64,000 bases of DNA from a gamma proteobacterium symbiont of Taylorina sp. (GCA_025655455.1 JAHXIV010000037.1:186001-250000); one strand, 5' to 3'; positions 40,658 through 49,182 are shown, counted from the stretch's first letter. The notes: generated by a model not told the origin, from the sequence alone. Numbers and translations: made by a program.

Positions 40658-42211
40658 ATGAAAAGTAACTATATTATTTTACTCACTGCTATTTTCAGCA
40701 TCAATGGCTATTGTGCTGATATTGAGCAAACAACTCTTGACCTGTTTAAAAATCATTGTGCCAGTTGTCATGCAGAAAATAGGCTGGGTCTCATTGGTCC
40801 TCCTCTGATACCGCAAAGTTTTAAACGTCTAAAACCCGATGCTGCAGCGCTGGTCATAAAAAATGGCCGTACTGCAACGCAAATGCCTGCCTTTGATAAA
40901 CTATTATCAGATGCTGAAGTAAAGACACTGGTAGATTATATTTATACAAAACCAGCACAAAAACCCGATTGGGATATGGCTGATATTAAAAACAGTCATA
41001 TAATTATTAACCCGCCAGATAGTCTTGGCAATGAGCCGGTATTTAAGGCTGATATGCAAAACCTTTTTCTGGTCGTTGAATTAGGTGATCATCATGTGAC
41101 ACTATTGGATGGAGATAAGTTTAAGCCCATCTTTCGCCTGAAAACACACAATGCTCTGCATGGTGGTCCCAAGTATTCTAAAAACGGGCGTTTCGTCTAC
41201 TTTACTTCTCGTGACGGCTGGATAACTAAATTTGATATTTATAATCTTAAAACCATTGCCGACATCCGCGTAGGCATTAATACCCGGAATCTGGCCGTAT
41301 CCGATGACGGGCTGTTTATTATTGTCGGCAATAATCTACCCCATACTGCAGTAATTTTAAATGCAGCTGATCTTTCTCCTGTTAAGGTCATCCCGGTCGT
41401 GAATGAGGCTGGAGAAAGTTCCCGGGTCAGTGCGGTTTATACGGCAGCACCACGAAAAAGTTTTATCCTTGCCTTGAAGGATTTTCCCGAAGTATGGGAA
41501 ATTCCCTATGTAGATAAAAAAATCTTTGTGCATGATTATCGTTATGAAATGCCTGCCTACACTGGCAAACCATTCAGTATACGCCGTTTGAAACTGGACA
41601 ATTTTCTCGATGACTTCTTTTTTGATCAGAAATATCAGCATATTATTGGTGCTGCACGTCCGGAAGGAGAACGTTTTCCACAAGGAGGCGAAGTGATCAG
41701 GCTTTCATCCGGACGTAAGGTAGCCAGTATTGATATGCCGGGCATGCCGCATTTAAGTTCCGGTATTAGCTGGCAATACAAAGATACACGCATCATTGCA
41801 ACACCCAATATCAAAGAAGGTGTGGTCACGATTATTGATACAGAAAACTGGCAGACCATCAAGAAAATAAAAACTCAAGGACCTGGTTTTTTTATGCGCA
41901 GCCATGAAAAAAGTCCTTATGCATGGGTTGATGTGTTCTTTGGTCCACATAAGGATCTGGTGCATATTATTGATAAGTCCACTCTTGAAATTGTGAAAAC
42001 ATTGCAACCAATTCCAGGAAAAACAGCCGCACATGTTGAATTTACCAAAGATGGGCGTTATGCTTTACTGAGTATTTGGGAAGATGAGGGTGCTATTATC
42101 ATTTACGATGCAAAAACATTGGAAGAAGTCACTCGTTTGCCAATGAAAAAACCTTCAGGCAAGTATAATGTTTATAATAAAACGCATTTGGAAGAAGGCA
42201 CAAGTCATTAA
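40658..42211 (+). CDS. nirN: NirN-like cytochrome c / cytochrome d1 protein
   Basis: A signal peptide (MKSNYIILLTAIFSINGYCA) precedes a cytochrome c domain with the heme site CASCH and a Met ligand candidate in ATQMPAF, then an eight-bladed d1-type propeller. The conserved d1-iron His is seen in ALHGG. The two catalytic His of nitrite reductase NirS, expected near ALKDFPEVW and FLDDFFF, are replaced, and the C-terminus ends EGTSH. By memory these features fit NirN, which oxidises dihydro-heme d1 in the periplasm, better than NirS. The window holds no nirS or other heme d1 genes. A TTG at 40649 is an alternative start. Confidence 0.78.
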   Translation: MKSNYIILLTAIFSINGYCADIEQTTLDLFKNHCASCHAENRLGLIGPPLIPQSFKRLKPDAAALVIKNGRTATQMPAFDKLLSDAEVKTLVDYIYTKPAQKPDWDMADIKNSHIIINPPDSLGNEPVFKADMQNLFLVVELGDHHVTLLDGDKFKPIFRLKTHNALHGGPKYSKNGRFVYFTSRDGWITKFDIYNLKTIADIRVGINTRNLAVSDDGLFIIVGNNLPHTAVILNAADLSPVKVIPVVNEAGESSRVSAVYTAAPRKSFILALKDFPEVWEIPYVDKKIFVHDYRYEMPAYTGKPFSIRRLKLDNFLDDFFFDQKYQHIIGAARPEGERFPQGGEVIRLSSGRKVASIDMPGMPHLSSGISWQYKDTRIIATPNIKEGVVTIIDTENWQTIKKIKTQGPGFFMRSHEKSPYAWVDVFFGPHKDLVHIIDKSTLEIVKTLQPIPGKTAAHVEFTKDGRYALLSIWEDEGAIIIYDAKTLEEVTRLPMKKPSGKYNVYNKTHLEEGTSH

Positions 42212-42238
42212 CAACAAAATACTCTTAAGGGGATAGTT

Positions 42239-42808
42239 ATGTTTAGAACGATGGGTACATTTGGTTTGGTTTTATTGATGGTTGTTGTATTGGTGATGGT
42301 GGGCTTGAGTATACTCACTTTTGGGATCAACCACCCTATTACCTGGGTTTTAATAGCAGCAGTACTGGTCATCCCATTTATTCATAATAAAGTCACTGCC
42401 AATCGGTATTTGACATGGAAAGACGAATATAGTGTTGGCATTGAGGCAATGGATAATGATCATAAAAAGTTATTAAACTTAATCAACCAATTGCAAACTG
42501 CCTCTACCTATTACACTGGTAAAGAATCAGAAGAAAAAGCGCTGGCTGAACTCATTGATTACACAAAAACACACTTTAAAAATGAAGAAACATTACTGGA
42601 AGAGAATGAGTATGCTGATTTAGTTGCCCATAAAGAACAACATAAGCAATTTATCGATAAAGTGAATGGACTGGTCGAACAGTACAAAAAAGATCCCAAT
42701 GCCACACTGGTTGATGCATTAGCTTTTCTTAAAGAATGGCTGATCAAACATATTAACGGCACTGATAAGGAATATGGAAAAATACTCAATGAAAAGGGGA
42801 TTCATTAG
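42239..42808 (+). CDS. Membrane-anchored hemerythrin
   Basis: The protein (189 residues) has two membrane segments (about residues 7-29 and 34-48) followed by a hemerythrin domain. The ligand set is complete: DNDHKKL, THFKNEETLL, AHKEQHKQF and KHINGTDKEY. It starts 27 bases after the NirN-like gene with AGGGGA before the ATG, so both are probably cotranscribed. Its place beside nitric-oxide-related genes suggests binding or sensing of NO or O2 at the membrane; that is inference. Confidence 0.9.
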   Translation: MFRTMGTFGLVLLMVVVLVMVGLSILTFGINHPITWVLIAAVLVIPFIHNKVTANRYLTWKDEYSVGIEAMDNDHKKLLNLINQLQTASTYYTGKESEEKALAELIDYTKTHFKNEETLLEENEYADLVAHKEQHKQFIDKVNGLVEQYKKDPNATLVDALAFLKEWLIKHINGTDKEYGKILNEKGIH

Positions 42809-42911
42809 AATCGTTCAGAAATAGCAAGGTAAAATCCGTGCTTGATTGGATCCAGCACTACCTATGTATCTTCTTCAACAGGAATGGTAAAGAACGGAGC
42901 TAAGACTATTA

Positions 42912-43157
42912 TTAATGGCTTTTCATTGCCTCTTTATATTGTTGTAACAATTCAGGCAATTGCTCTGCAGGCACAAATTCCTGCCATTGTAGCTGGGGGA
43001 TATTAGCCATAGCAGTCCCTTTATAATCACCACATTTTGGACAGATAAATAGAAAGATGTGTTTATTCTGGCAAGACTTGTCAAAGGCCACATCGTCCAG
43101 TTTATATTGAATCTGGCATTTTTGACAATCAAGATTATAAATTGGTGCATCACTCAT
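42912..43157 (-). CDS. Small zinc-ribbon-like protein of unknown function
   Basis: This 81-residue protein contains CQKC near residue 11, one further Cys near residue 30 and CPKC at about 39, spaced as a possible zinc ribbon. The C-terminal half is acidic and helical (QLQWQEFVPAEQLPELL). GGGGA lies seven bases before the ATG. It lies between a membrane hemerythrin and norD, and transcription runs away from norD's promoter side. I do not recognise the family. Confidence 0.7.
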   Translation of the reverse strand: MSDAPIYNLDCQKCQIQYKLDDVAFDKSCQNKHIFLFICPKCGDYKGTAMANIPQLQWQEFVPAEQLPELLQQYKEAMKSH

Positions 43158-43242
43158 AAAATATTCCCCGTAAAATACATTAGTAAATTAGTCAGGAATT
43201 ATATCAAATACAATTGTTTATTTCCAGAAAATAATTTTCTGA

Positions 43243-45129
43243 CTAAACTGGATTTGTCGTTAGATTTGCATAAAGGATAGGTAGTTTTTGCGGCAGGTGT
43301 TCCGGTTTTCTAATAATGGTATAACCACTATTGCCAAAAATATGCGGCAGATATTCTCCACCCTGATCATCAATAGTAATACAAAAAGTCTGCAAACCCT
43401 GTGCTTTTGCTTCATGGATAGCACGGCGGGTATCTTCTACCCCATAACGACCTTCATAACGATCCAGATCATTGGGCTTACCGTCAGTTAAAATGAGCAA
43501 TAATCTTTGTTGTGTGTCCTGTACTTCCAATTTTTTAACCGCATATCGAATGGCAGCCCCCATACGGGTATAAAAACCGGGTTTTATCGCCTGAATACGG
43601 GAACGGACAATGCCATTATATTTTTCCTGAAAGGTCTTTAAAGTATTAAAACGAATATGACCCCGGTTGCGTGATGAAAAACCATAAATAGAAAACTGAT
43701 CACCGGTATTACGCAGGCTCTCACTAAACAGAAACAACGAATCTCTGATCACATCAATAATGCGCGCATCATTGGATAACCAGGTATCGGTAGACAATGA
43801 AAAATCAGCCAATAACAAACAGGATAAATCCCGTTCACTGGAACGCAACTGCTGATAGAGATCCGGTTGTTCTACTTTATGACCACTATAGCGCTCACCG
43901 ATATAGTTGATATAGGCATCCAGATCCAGTTCACTACCTTCACTTTGATGACGATGCCAAACCCGTTTGGTTGTCAATGTTTCCAACTGATGACGCAATT
44001 TTTTTGCCGTGCGGCGCAGCCTTTCCGGTAATTCACCCACTTTCCCGGTATCATGCATATAGTTAATCACTGAGCAATACTCTTTTTGCAGGATTTGCTT
44101 CTTATAATCCCATTCCGGCAATAAAACATCACTTTCAAGAACGACTTCATTACTGGACTCCGCCGGCAGGTCAAGGTCAAATTTGACCTTGCCGCCTTTA
44201 GTTTTATTGTCCCGGGCTACTGATAGAAAATCCATATCATCTGCATTTTTATCCGCACTATCCTGATCAGCCTCTTCATCATCGTCAGTACTACGATCAA
44301 CATTAAGGAATTCACTGAAACCAAAGACACTTTCGAAGCGATGCAGGATCAAACCATCTTTACCATCAGGCATATCTACCCGTTCAGCATTGCGGCGTTT
44401 GTTTTCCTGCTCATTTTTTTTCGGTTTTGAAGGAGAAGATTCCTCTTCTTCCTCTGCATTATCCGGCTGAGATTTTTTAGCGCTGAGATCAACCACTTCC
44501 GGGGGATTGGGATGAGGCCATAACAGCACAGGTTTGGGTGCATATTGCGTGGTGGGTAATTGCTCAATACTACCGGGCTTGTTTAACGCCTGAGCAATCG
44601 CATCTTCCTGACCCTGCTCCTCTGGCGTGAATTGTTCATCAATTTGTCGTAGTGGTAAATAGGCTGTCACCAGACGTTGATAACGGGAATGTAAGCCCGG
44701 AAAGCGTTCTAATACCTGTTGTGTTAAGCTTTGACTATAGGAAAACCAGCCCTGTAAGCCTCGTTCTCTTGCAGAAGGATTTTCCAGACTATGGGCACTG
44801 ATGGCGGCTAGCCAGTAATAACAATCTTTATTGAGTGCAGCTTCCGGAAAGAGATTGATTTGTTTTGGTAAATGCAGTGTATCCTCATCCTGCCAGCTTA
44901 GCTCGGTATATTTTCCGGTGCCGGCAAGACGATGCTTCCAATTACGTTTGGCAAAGTGCTGGGTTGCAGTTGACTCAACAATACGTAATGCGTTATCACC
45001 ACCCAGAGCGCGGAAAAATATGCCCAGGGGCTTGCTCACTTCAGACAGAGTCACCGCTGATTCTTTATATGTCCGATCCGATATCTGAGTAACCAGCTTA
45101 TCCCAGAGCTGTCCTACATGTTCTTCCAC
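43243..45129 (-). CDS. norD: NorD, VWA-domain nitric oxide reductase activation protein
   Basis: NorD works with the AAA+ protein NorQ to activate respiratory nitric oxide reductase, probably by inserting its non-heme iron. The C-terminal von Willebrand A domain has the MIDAS motif DFSLS at about residue 440 and a second metal motif around LTDGKPND. The middle is highly acidic and charged (residues 215-330). The start is GTG at 45129, one base after the norQ stop, which points to coupling. The length of 628 is normal. Confidence 0.94.
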   Translation of the reverse strand: MEEHVGQLWDKLVTQISDRTYKESAVTLSEVSKPLGIFFRALGGDNALRIVESTATQHFAKRNWKHRLAGTGKYTELSWQDEDTLHLPKQINLFPEAALNKDCYYWLAAISAHSLENPSARERGLQGWFSYSQSLTQQVLERFPGLHSRYQRLVTAYLPLRQIDEQFTPEEQGQEDAIAQALNKPGSIEQLPTTQYAPKPVLLWPHPNPPEVVDLSAKKSQPDNAEEEEESSPSKPKKNEQENKRRNAERVDMPDGKDGLILHRFESVFGFSEFLNVDRSTDDDEEADQDSADKNADDMDFLSVARDNKTKGGKVKFDLDLPAESSNEVVLESDVLLPEWDYKKQILQKEYCSVINYMHDTGKVGELPERLRRTAKKLRHQLETLTTKRVWHRHQSEGSELDLDAYINYIGERYSGHKVEQPDLYQQLRSSERDLSCLLLADFSLSTDTWLSNDARIIDVIRDSLFLFSESLRNTGDQFSIYGFSSRNRGHIRFNTLKTFQEKYNGIVRSRIQAIKPGFYTRMGAAIRYAVKKLEVQDTQQRLLLILTDGKPNDLDRYEGRYGVEDTRRAIHEAKAQGLQTFCITIDDQGGEYLPHIFGNSGYTIIRKPEHLPQKLPILYANLTTNPV

Positions 45130-45130
45130 C

Positions 45131-45916
45131 TTAACGACCGAAAGAAGCGAATACTACTTCCATTAAAGCGCTGACAACATCTTCCTCATCACTTAATGGT
45201 TCAATCAGACCCGCCAGACAAGCCTCAACCGGATCAAAGCCGGATTGAATCAGACGTGCGGTATAAACCAAGAGACGTGTACTTGCCCCTTCTTCCAGAT
45301 CATGATCCTTAAGTTGGCGCAGGGCATTTGCCATAGCCACTAATTTCTTTGCCATGAGTGCATCAATGCCAGTTTCCTTTTCAACGACCTGCTGTTCCTG
45401 TTCAGGTTTTAGATAATTAAAACTCATGGAAATAAAACGCTGCCGGGTACTCGGCTTTAAACCCTTCATCATACTTTGATAACCAGGATTATAGGAAACT
45501 ACCAGCATAAAATTATCCGGAGCATGTAAGGTCTCACCGGTACGATCAATAGGCAGAATACGTCTATCGTCCGTTAAAGGATGTATCACAACAGTGGTGT
45601 CTTTGCGCGCTTCAACCACCTCATCCAGATAACAAATACCGCCTTCACGTACCGCGCGCGTCAAAGGACCGTCATTCCAGACAGTTTGGCCATCACCAAT
45701 TAAATAACGACCAACGATATCCGATGCAGTCAGATCATCATGGCAGGAAACTGTATGCAGCGGGATATTCAACTGTGCTGCCATATGGGAAATAAAACGG
45801 GTTTTACCACTGCCCGTCGGACCTTTTAATAAAACCGGAAGCTGATTTTTAAAAGCGTGTTGAAAAAGGGATTCTTCGTTACCCTGTGGGGAGTAAAAAG
45901 GGATTTCTGCTGTCAT
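45131..45916 (-). CDS. norQ: NorQ, MoxR-type AAA+ ATPase
   Basis: NorQ is the ATPase partner of NorD. The Walker A is LKGPTGSGKTRFISHMA, the Walker B segment is ICYLDEVVEAR, and DDRRILPIDRTGE and SYNPGYQS are MoxR-family motifs. The ATG at 45916 gives MTAEIPFYSPQGNE, the usual start; the open frame continues to a TTG at 45955 that falls within the repeat hairpin and is unlikely. Upstream lie norF and norE. No norCB operon is next to it. Confidence 0.95.
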   Translation of the reverse strand: MTAEIPFYSPQGNEESLFQHAFKNQLPVLLKGPTGSGKTRFISHMAAQLNIPLHTVSCHDDLTASDIVGRYLIGDGQTVWNDGPLTRAVREGGICYLDEVVEARKDTTVVIHPLTDDRRILPIDRTGETLHAPDNFMLVVSYNPGYQSMMKGLKPSTRQRFISMSFNYLKPEQEQQVVEKETGIDALMAKKLVAMANALRQLKDHDLEEGASTRLLVYTARLIQSGFDPVEACLAGLIEPLSDEEDVVSALMEVVFASFGR

Positions 45917-45941
45917 ATTTATTATCGTCTTATTCAAGTAT

Positions 45942-46003
45942 GGGGTCGGAATCAAATAGTATTTTGTTCATTTTTGGACAAAATACTATTTGACTCCGAC
46001 CCC
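45942..46003. repeat. Near-perfect 26-bp inverted repeat, copy B
   Basis: Arms 45942-45967 and 45978-46003 pair with one mismatch around a ten-base loop. The outer ends read GGGGTCGGA and TCCGACCCC. It lies in the norF-norQ gap, so transcripts from norE would carry it as a strong stem-loop. Copies of the right arm occur at 39994-40008 and 47054-47068. Confidence 0.9.
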
Positions 46004-46028
46004 TGTTTGAGGAAACTATAGTTTGAGA

Positions 46029-46307
46029 TTATACACTGCTTAGATAATAACCGGTAAAAATAATTCCAGGGATTATAATCACAAAACCCAACATGGCATG
46101 ACGCCATAAGCCTCTGACATTCCTTAAACCCATAAAATGATCAATGATTAATTGACCCTTTACAAGCACAGTAAGTAATACAAAGCCGACAACATAGAGA
46201 CCGGATAATTCCAGATAACCCACATAGGCAGTAGTCAGTGTCAGGACAATGAGTATTATCCATATTAGCGTCAGATATTTACTTGATGTAAATCTAGCTT
46301 GAGACAT
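46029..46307 (-). CDS. norF: NorF-like small membrane protein (cytochrome c oxidase subunit IV family)
   Basis: The protein has three hydrophobic segments in 92 residues and matches the prokaryotic cytochrome c oxidase subunit IV family that partners NorE in denitrifiers. AGAAGG upstream supports the ATG at 46307; the frame extends to a TTG at 46316. It follows norE by 27 bases and precedes norQ. Confidence 0.82.
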   Translation of the reverse strand: MSQARFTSSKYLTLIWIILIVLTLTTAYVGYLELSGLYVVGFVLLTVLVKGQLIIDHFMGLRNVRGLWRHAMLGFVIIIPGIIFTGYYLSSV

Positions 46308-46334
46308 AATAAACAACCTTCTTTTTGCAAATCA

Positions 46335-46922
46335 TTAGCGAATAATATAAACCAGGGGAAACAGCACAATCCAGAGTAAATCAACCATATGCCAGTAAGA
46401 AGCACCTGTTTCAATACCATGATGATCATCTGCCGTGTATTTGCCCTGTCTTAAAAAATAATAAAGTGCACCCAGAATCACCATTCCCATCATCACATGC
46501 ATAAAGTGAAAGAAGGTGAGTGAGATGTAAAAGGTATAAAAAGTATTGGTACTCAGATGAATTCCAGCACCAAAAACATGAGAATATTCCCACATCTTAA
46601 CAGCCACAAAAACAGCACCCATGAATAGTGCCGATAACAGCATGTGTCCGGTACGTTGAATATTATTCTGACGAATACAATAAACCCCCATTGCCACAAA
46701 ATAACTACTGGTGATTAATGCAATTGTGTTAATAATCCCTGCCACACGATGCAATTCCAGTTGATAGGTATTAAATAGCTCAACATTATTGCTGCGAACA
46801 AAAACATAGGTAATAAAAAAAATACCAAAAACAAGCATTTCTGCCATAATAAAAAACCAGATCGCCAGATCACCCGGTAAGGGATCTTTGACTTTTGCCA
46901 TTTCATTGCTTGCGACAGACAT
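46335..46922 (-). CDS. norE: NorE, cytochrome c oxidase subunit III-like protein
   Basis: This 195-residue membrane protein has five hydrophobic segments and the subunit III motifs FGIFFITYVFVRSN, FYISLTFFHFMHVMMGM and SYWHMVDLLWIVLFPLVY. NorE lacks the metal sites of a catalytic subunit. In denitrifiers norE and norF support nitric oxide reductase activity, though the mechanism is unclear. It heads a norE-norF-norQ-norD series on the minus strand. Confidence 0.9.
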   Translation of the reverse strand: MSVASNEMAKVKDPLPGDLAIWFFIMAEMLVFGIFFITYVFVRSNNVELFNTYQLELHRVAGIINTIALITSSYFVAMGVYCIRQNNIQRTGHMLLSALFMGAVFVAVKMWEYSHVFGAGIHLSTNTFYTFYISLTFFHFMHVMMGMVILGALYYFLRQGKYTADDHHGIETGASYWHMVDLLWIVLFPLVYIIR

Positions 46923-47017
46923 GATATTAACCTTATTTTCTCTTTTATATGCAGAATTTAGTCAGGATTATACAAAGAAGTCATTGGATGATATGCAACA
47001 TATATCACATATAGTTG

Positions 47018-47068
47018 GAAACAGGAGTCGGATATAAGCAGGGGATTTTCTCTTTTAACTCTGACCCC
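47018..47068. repeat. Degenerate copy C of the GACTCCGACCCC repeat
   Basis: TTTAACTCTGACCCC (47054-47068) matches the copy A and B right arm at 13 of 15 positions and in the same orientation. A partial left-side word GGAGTCGG lies at 47024-47031. It sits upstream of norE, at the outer edge of the denitrification block. Confidence 0.5.
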
Positions 47069-47089
47069 GGGATACCTGAACCCGTCGTA

Positions 47090-47653
47090 TTATTTAGGTG
47101 TATATGAAAACTTCTGCCCACCAATACTTGCTTCATACATCAAACCACCTTTTGCCACCGTAAACACCATCATGCCTTTATGATACCCATCACTGGCGGT
47201 GCTGGCATTATTTTTACCACCGCTGGCAGTTGCTGAATTTCCTGTGGTATTGGCACTGGCAGAAACGCCTGCAGTAATTGCTACAGCTTGTGCGGTTGCT
47301 CCAAATTCAAAGTTACCATTGGTAAATTCATCAAAAGCTCTCTTATCCTGAAAGAAAATGATCTGACTATAACCCTGGGCACCGAGTTGAAAGCCAATGG
47401 ACACCTGGGTCATACCAGATTCACCAACATGGTTTTTTTGTGCATAGACCTGTCCTTTTCCATAAGCACCACCAATACCAATGCCTGCTTTACCAATGGT
47501 GGGGAAAACAGCATAGCCATAGCTATTATTTAAATACCTGGAACTTTCGCCAGCATTACTAAAGACTTTTAGTGTATCAGAGACATCATCTGCAAAAACA
47601 GGCTGCCATAATAAGAAAAGTGATAAGCATAAAATTGATAATAGTTTTTTCAT
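47090..47653 (-). CDS. SYLF (Ysc84) domain exported protein
   Basis: A signal peptide MKKLLSILCLSLFLLWQPVFA precedes a SYLF domain of about 165 residues, with GIGIGGAYGKGQVY, VSIGFQLGAQGYSQIIFF and a glycine-rich C-terminal strand with SIGGQKFSY. Bacterial members are exported and bind lipids, but no clear function is established. An Asn/Ala/Ser-rich insertion (about residues 135-155) looks flexible. The frame extends 23 codons upstream, but the ATG at 47653 directly precedes the signal peptide. Confidence 0.88.
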   Translation of the reverse strand: MKKLLSILCLSLFLLWQPVFADDVSDTLKVFSNAGESSRYLNNSYGYAVFPTIGKAGIGIGGAYGKGQVYAQKNHVGESGMTQVSIGFQLGAQGYSQIIFFQDKRAFDEFTNGNFEFGATAQAVAITAGVSASANTTGNSATASGGKNNASTASDGYHKGMMVFTVAKGGLMYEASIGGQKFSYTPK

Positions 47654-47772
47654 AATATAGTCGTCCATAAAGTGAGTTATAAGATTTTTTTTGTGGGATG
47701 AAGAAATAACGATATAAATCATATTTCAAACAAAAGTATATTATACTTTAATTAAGAAAACGAGAAAAAAAC

Positions 47773-47800
47773 TTGTCTGTATCATTAAATCCCCTATAAT
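47773..47800 (+). promoter_or_regulatory. Promoter of tRNA-Leu
   Basis: TTGTCT (47773-47778) and TATAAT (47795-47800) are 16 bases apart, a close match to sigma-70 consensus. The tRNA begins 13 bases after the -10 box. Confidence 0.65.
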
Positions 47801-47813
47801 GTCACTTCAAAAC

Positions 47814-47898
47814 GGCGGTATGGTGAAATTGGTATACACGCGTGATTCAAAATCACGTGCCTTCGGGCGTGACGGTTCGACTCCGTCTACCGCTACCA
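47814..47898 (+). tRNA. tRNA-Leu (anticodon CAA)
   Basis: All parts of a class II tRNA are visible. The acceptor GGCGGTA pairs with TACCGCT (with a G1-U72 wobble), and the D-arm contains GGTATACACG. The anticodon stem CGTGA/TCACG encloses TTCAAAA (anticodon CAA, decoding UUG), followed by a short variable arm with a TTCG loop. The T-arm is GACGG-TTCGACT-CCGTC. The CCA end is encoded (47896-47898). Confidence 0.95.
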
Positions 47899-48046
47899 CT
47901 TCTTTATAAAAAATTCCATATATATTAAATCTTCGTTTCCTCTCTTCCCCAATAAAGTTTAATTATCAATCACTTTCATCCGTTCATATTGAACAATTTT
48001 AAGAATATGCTATTATCTGTAAATACTATACTACCTATTGGAGTAA

Positions 48047-48206
48047 TTACGCCGGGACGACGAACTTTTTGTAGATAAATGGCGTGAATCCTATATACAA
48101 ACATACATTGAAAGAGATATTCGTTCCCTGTTTCCAGGTTTTAAATTTTAGTGCATTTAAACGTTTTGTAAAAATGAGCTGTTTTGCCAGTGGTGAAATT
48201 ATCTGA
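48047..48206 (+). pseudogene. Decayed fragment of a DUF4143/AAA-type ATPase
   Basis: From 48056 the frame reads DDELFVDKWRESYIQTYIERD and then IRSLFPG, which matches the conserved middle of DUF4143-type ATPases. A stop at 48148-48150 interrupts it. Reading from 48150 in another frame continues with SAFKRFVKMSCFASGEII, which is the next family segment. Both ends are missing and no start exists, so this is a relic of a gene. It lies between tRNA-Leu and the pilin accessory gene; the rest of the 366-base gap shows nothing else. Confidence 0.75.
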
Positions 48207-48264
48207 AAAGATAATACAAATTCCAGCTATATTCTTATAATGACAAGAGTTATGATTAGATCCT

Positions 48265-49008
48265 ATGAAGAATAACTTAATGATCAAACTAAAAGCCTTT
48301 CTTATTCACTTCAGCGGCAGCGCCATCATTCTAGGGGCTTTTTTGTCCATTGTTTTCTTTTTCTGGTACCCCTCGCCTTATTTTGAGTTAGAAGGTGTTT
48401 CAAGTTTAATCACACTCTTAATTCTCAGCGTATTAATAGCTGGGCCCTTACTCACAGGGGTTGTTTATCAGCCTGGGAAAAAAGGGATGTTATTTGATAT
48501 TATTGTGATCATCATCGTTCAGATTATTTTTCTTGGCTATGGAATGCATACGATTTATAACGAGCGTCCCCAATATATTGTCTTTAATGAAGGTTGGTTT
48601 TATGTTGTTCAAGCTTCTGCGATTGATCAGAATAAACTCCAGAACGAGGTATTAAACAATTCATTTTTTGCATCACCTAAGCTTGTTTTTAATCTTGTTC
48701 CCAGTGATCCAAAAGAAAAGTTAACGATTGTTAAAGCAATGTTTAGCGGAGGTAAAGAAATGCACCACCATGCTGAATTTTACCGCTCCTACAACCATTA
48801 TATTTCTGAAATTACTACTACAAAGCAACAGACCCTGTCAAAAATCAAAAAAAAATATCCTTCCACATTAAAAACCATCAATAAATTAGAAATTAAAGAA
48901 AATATCAATCATCAACAATTCATCTATTTTCAGATTGAAGGAAAAAAAGAAAAAGGAATAATGGTTTTGAACAAGCGATCAGCCTTGCCCCTGGGTGTTA
49001 TTTATTAA
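48265..49008 (+). CDS. TfpX/TfpZ-like type IV pilin accessory protein
   Basis: This 247-residue protein has four hydrophobic segments in the first 110 residues and a periplasmic C-terminal domain. The start MIKLKAFLIHFSGSAIILG and the FNEGWFYVVQASAID segment fit the TfpX/TfpZ family, small inner-membrane proteins found next to pilA that aid assembly of particular pilin types. Here it lies upstream of the pilin, whereas it usually follows it. An alternative start is the ATG at 48280. Confidence 0.8.
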   Translation: MKNNLMIKLKAFLIHFSGSAIILGAFLSIVFFFWYPSPYFELEGVSSLITLLILSVLIAGPLLTGVVYQPGKKGMLFDIIVIIIVQIIFLGYGMHTIYNERPQYIVFNEGWFYVVQASAIDQNKLQNEVLNNSFFASPKLVFNLVPSDPKEKLTIVKAMFSGGKEMHHHAEFYRSYNHYISEITTTKQQTLSKIKKKYPSTLKTINKLEIKENINHQQFIYFQIEGKKEKGIMVLNKRSALPLGVIY

Positions 49009-49166
49009 CATAAATTTATCAAATGTTACATAATGACATTACAAATAAAGAAAAAACATAGAAACTCATTCTAATAAATTACAAATAATATTATACAAGC
49101 TCAAAAAATTTTCAAAATGTATATTACATCACACTCAATTCATAATAAACGGGAATAATTCATTAT

Positions 49167-49182
49167 TGGTATTAAATTTGCT
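49167..49182 (+). promoter_or_regulatory. Sigma-54-type promoter for the pilin gene
   Basis: TGGTATTAAATTTGCT has the invariant GG (49168-49169) and GC (49180-49181) separated by ten bases and the TTGCT -12 core. Sigma-54 control is well known for type IV pilins. The predicted transcript start is about 55 bases before the pilin ATG. It lies in the 240-base gap after the accessory gene. Confidence 0.55.

Noticed and set aside
40658-42211. Nitrite reductase NirS
   Set aside because: Both catalytic His positions appear replaced (ALKDFPEVW, FLDDFFF) and the C-terminus resembles NirN; called NirN-like.
43243-45955. Magnesium or cobalt chelatase subunits (VWA plus AAA+)
   Set aside because: The domain pair is similar, but lengths, motifs and the adjacent norE/norF genes fit NorD and NorQ.
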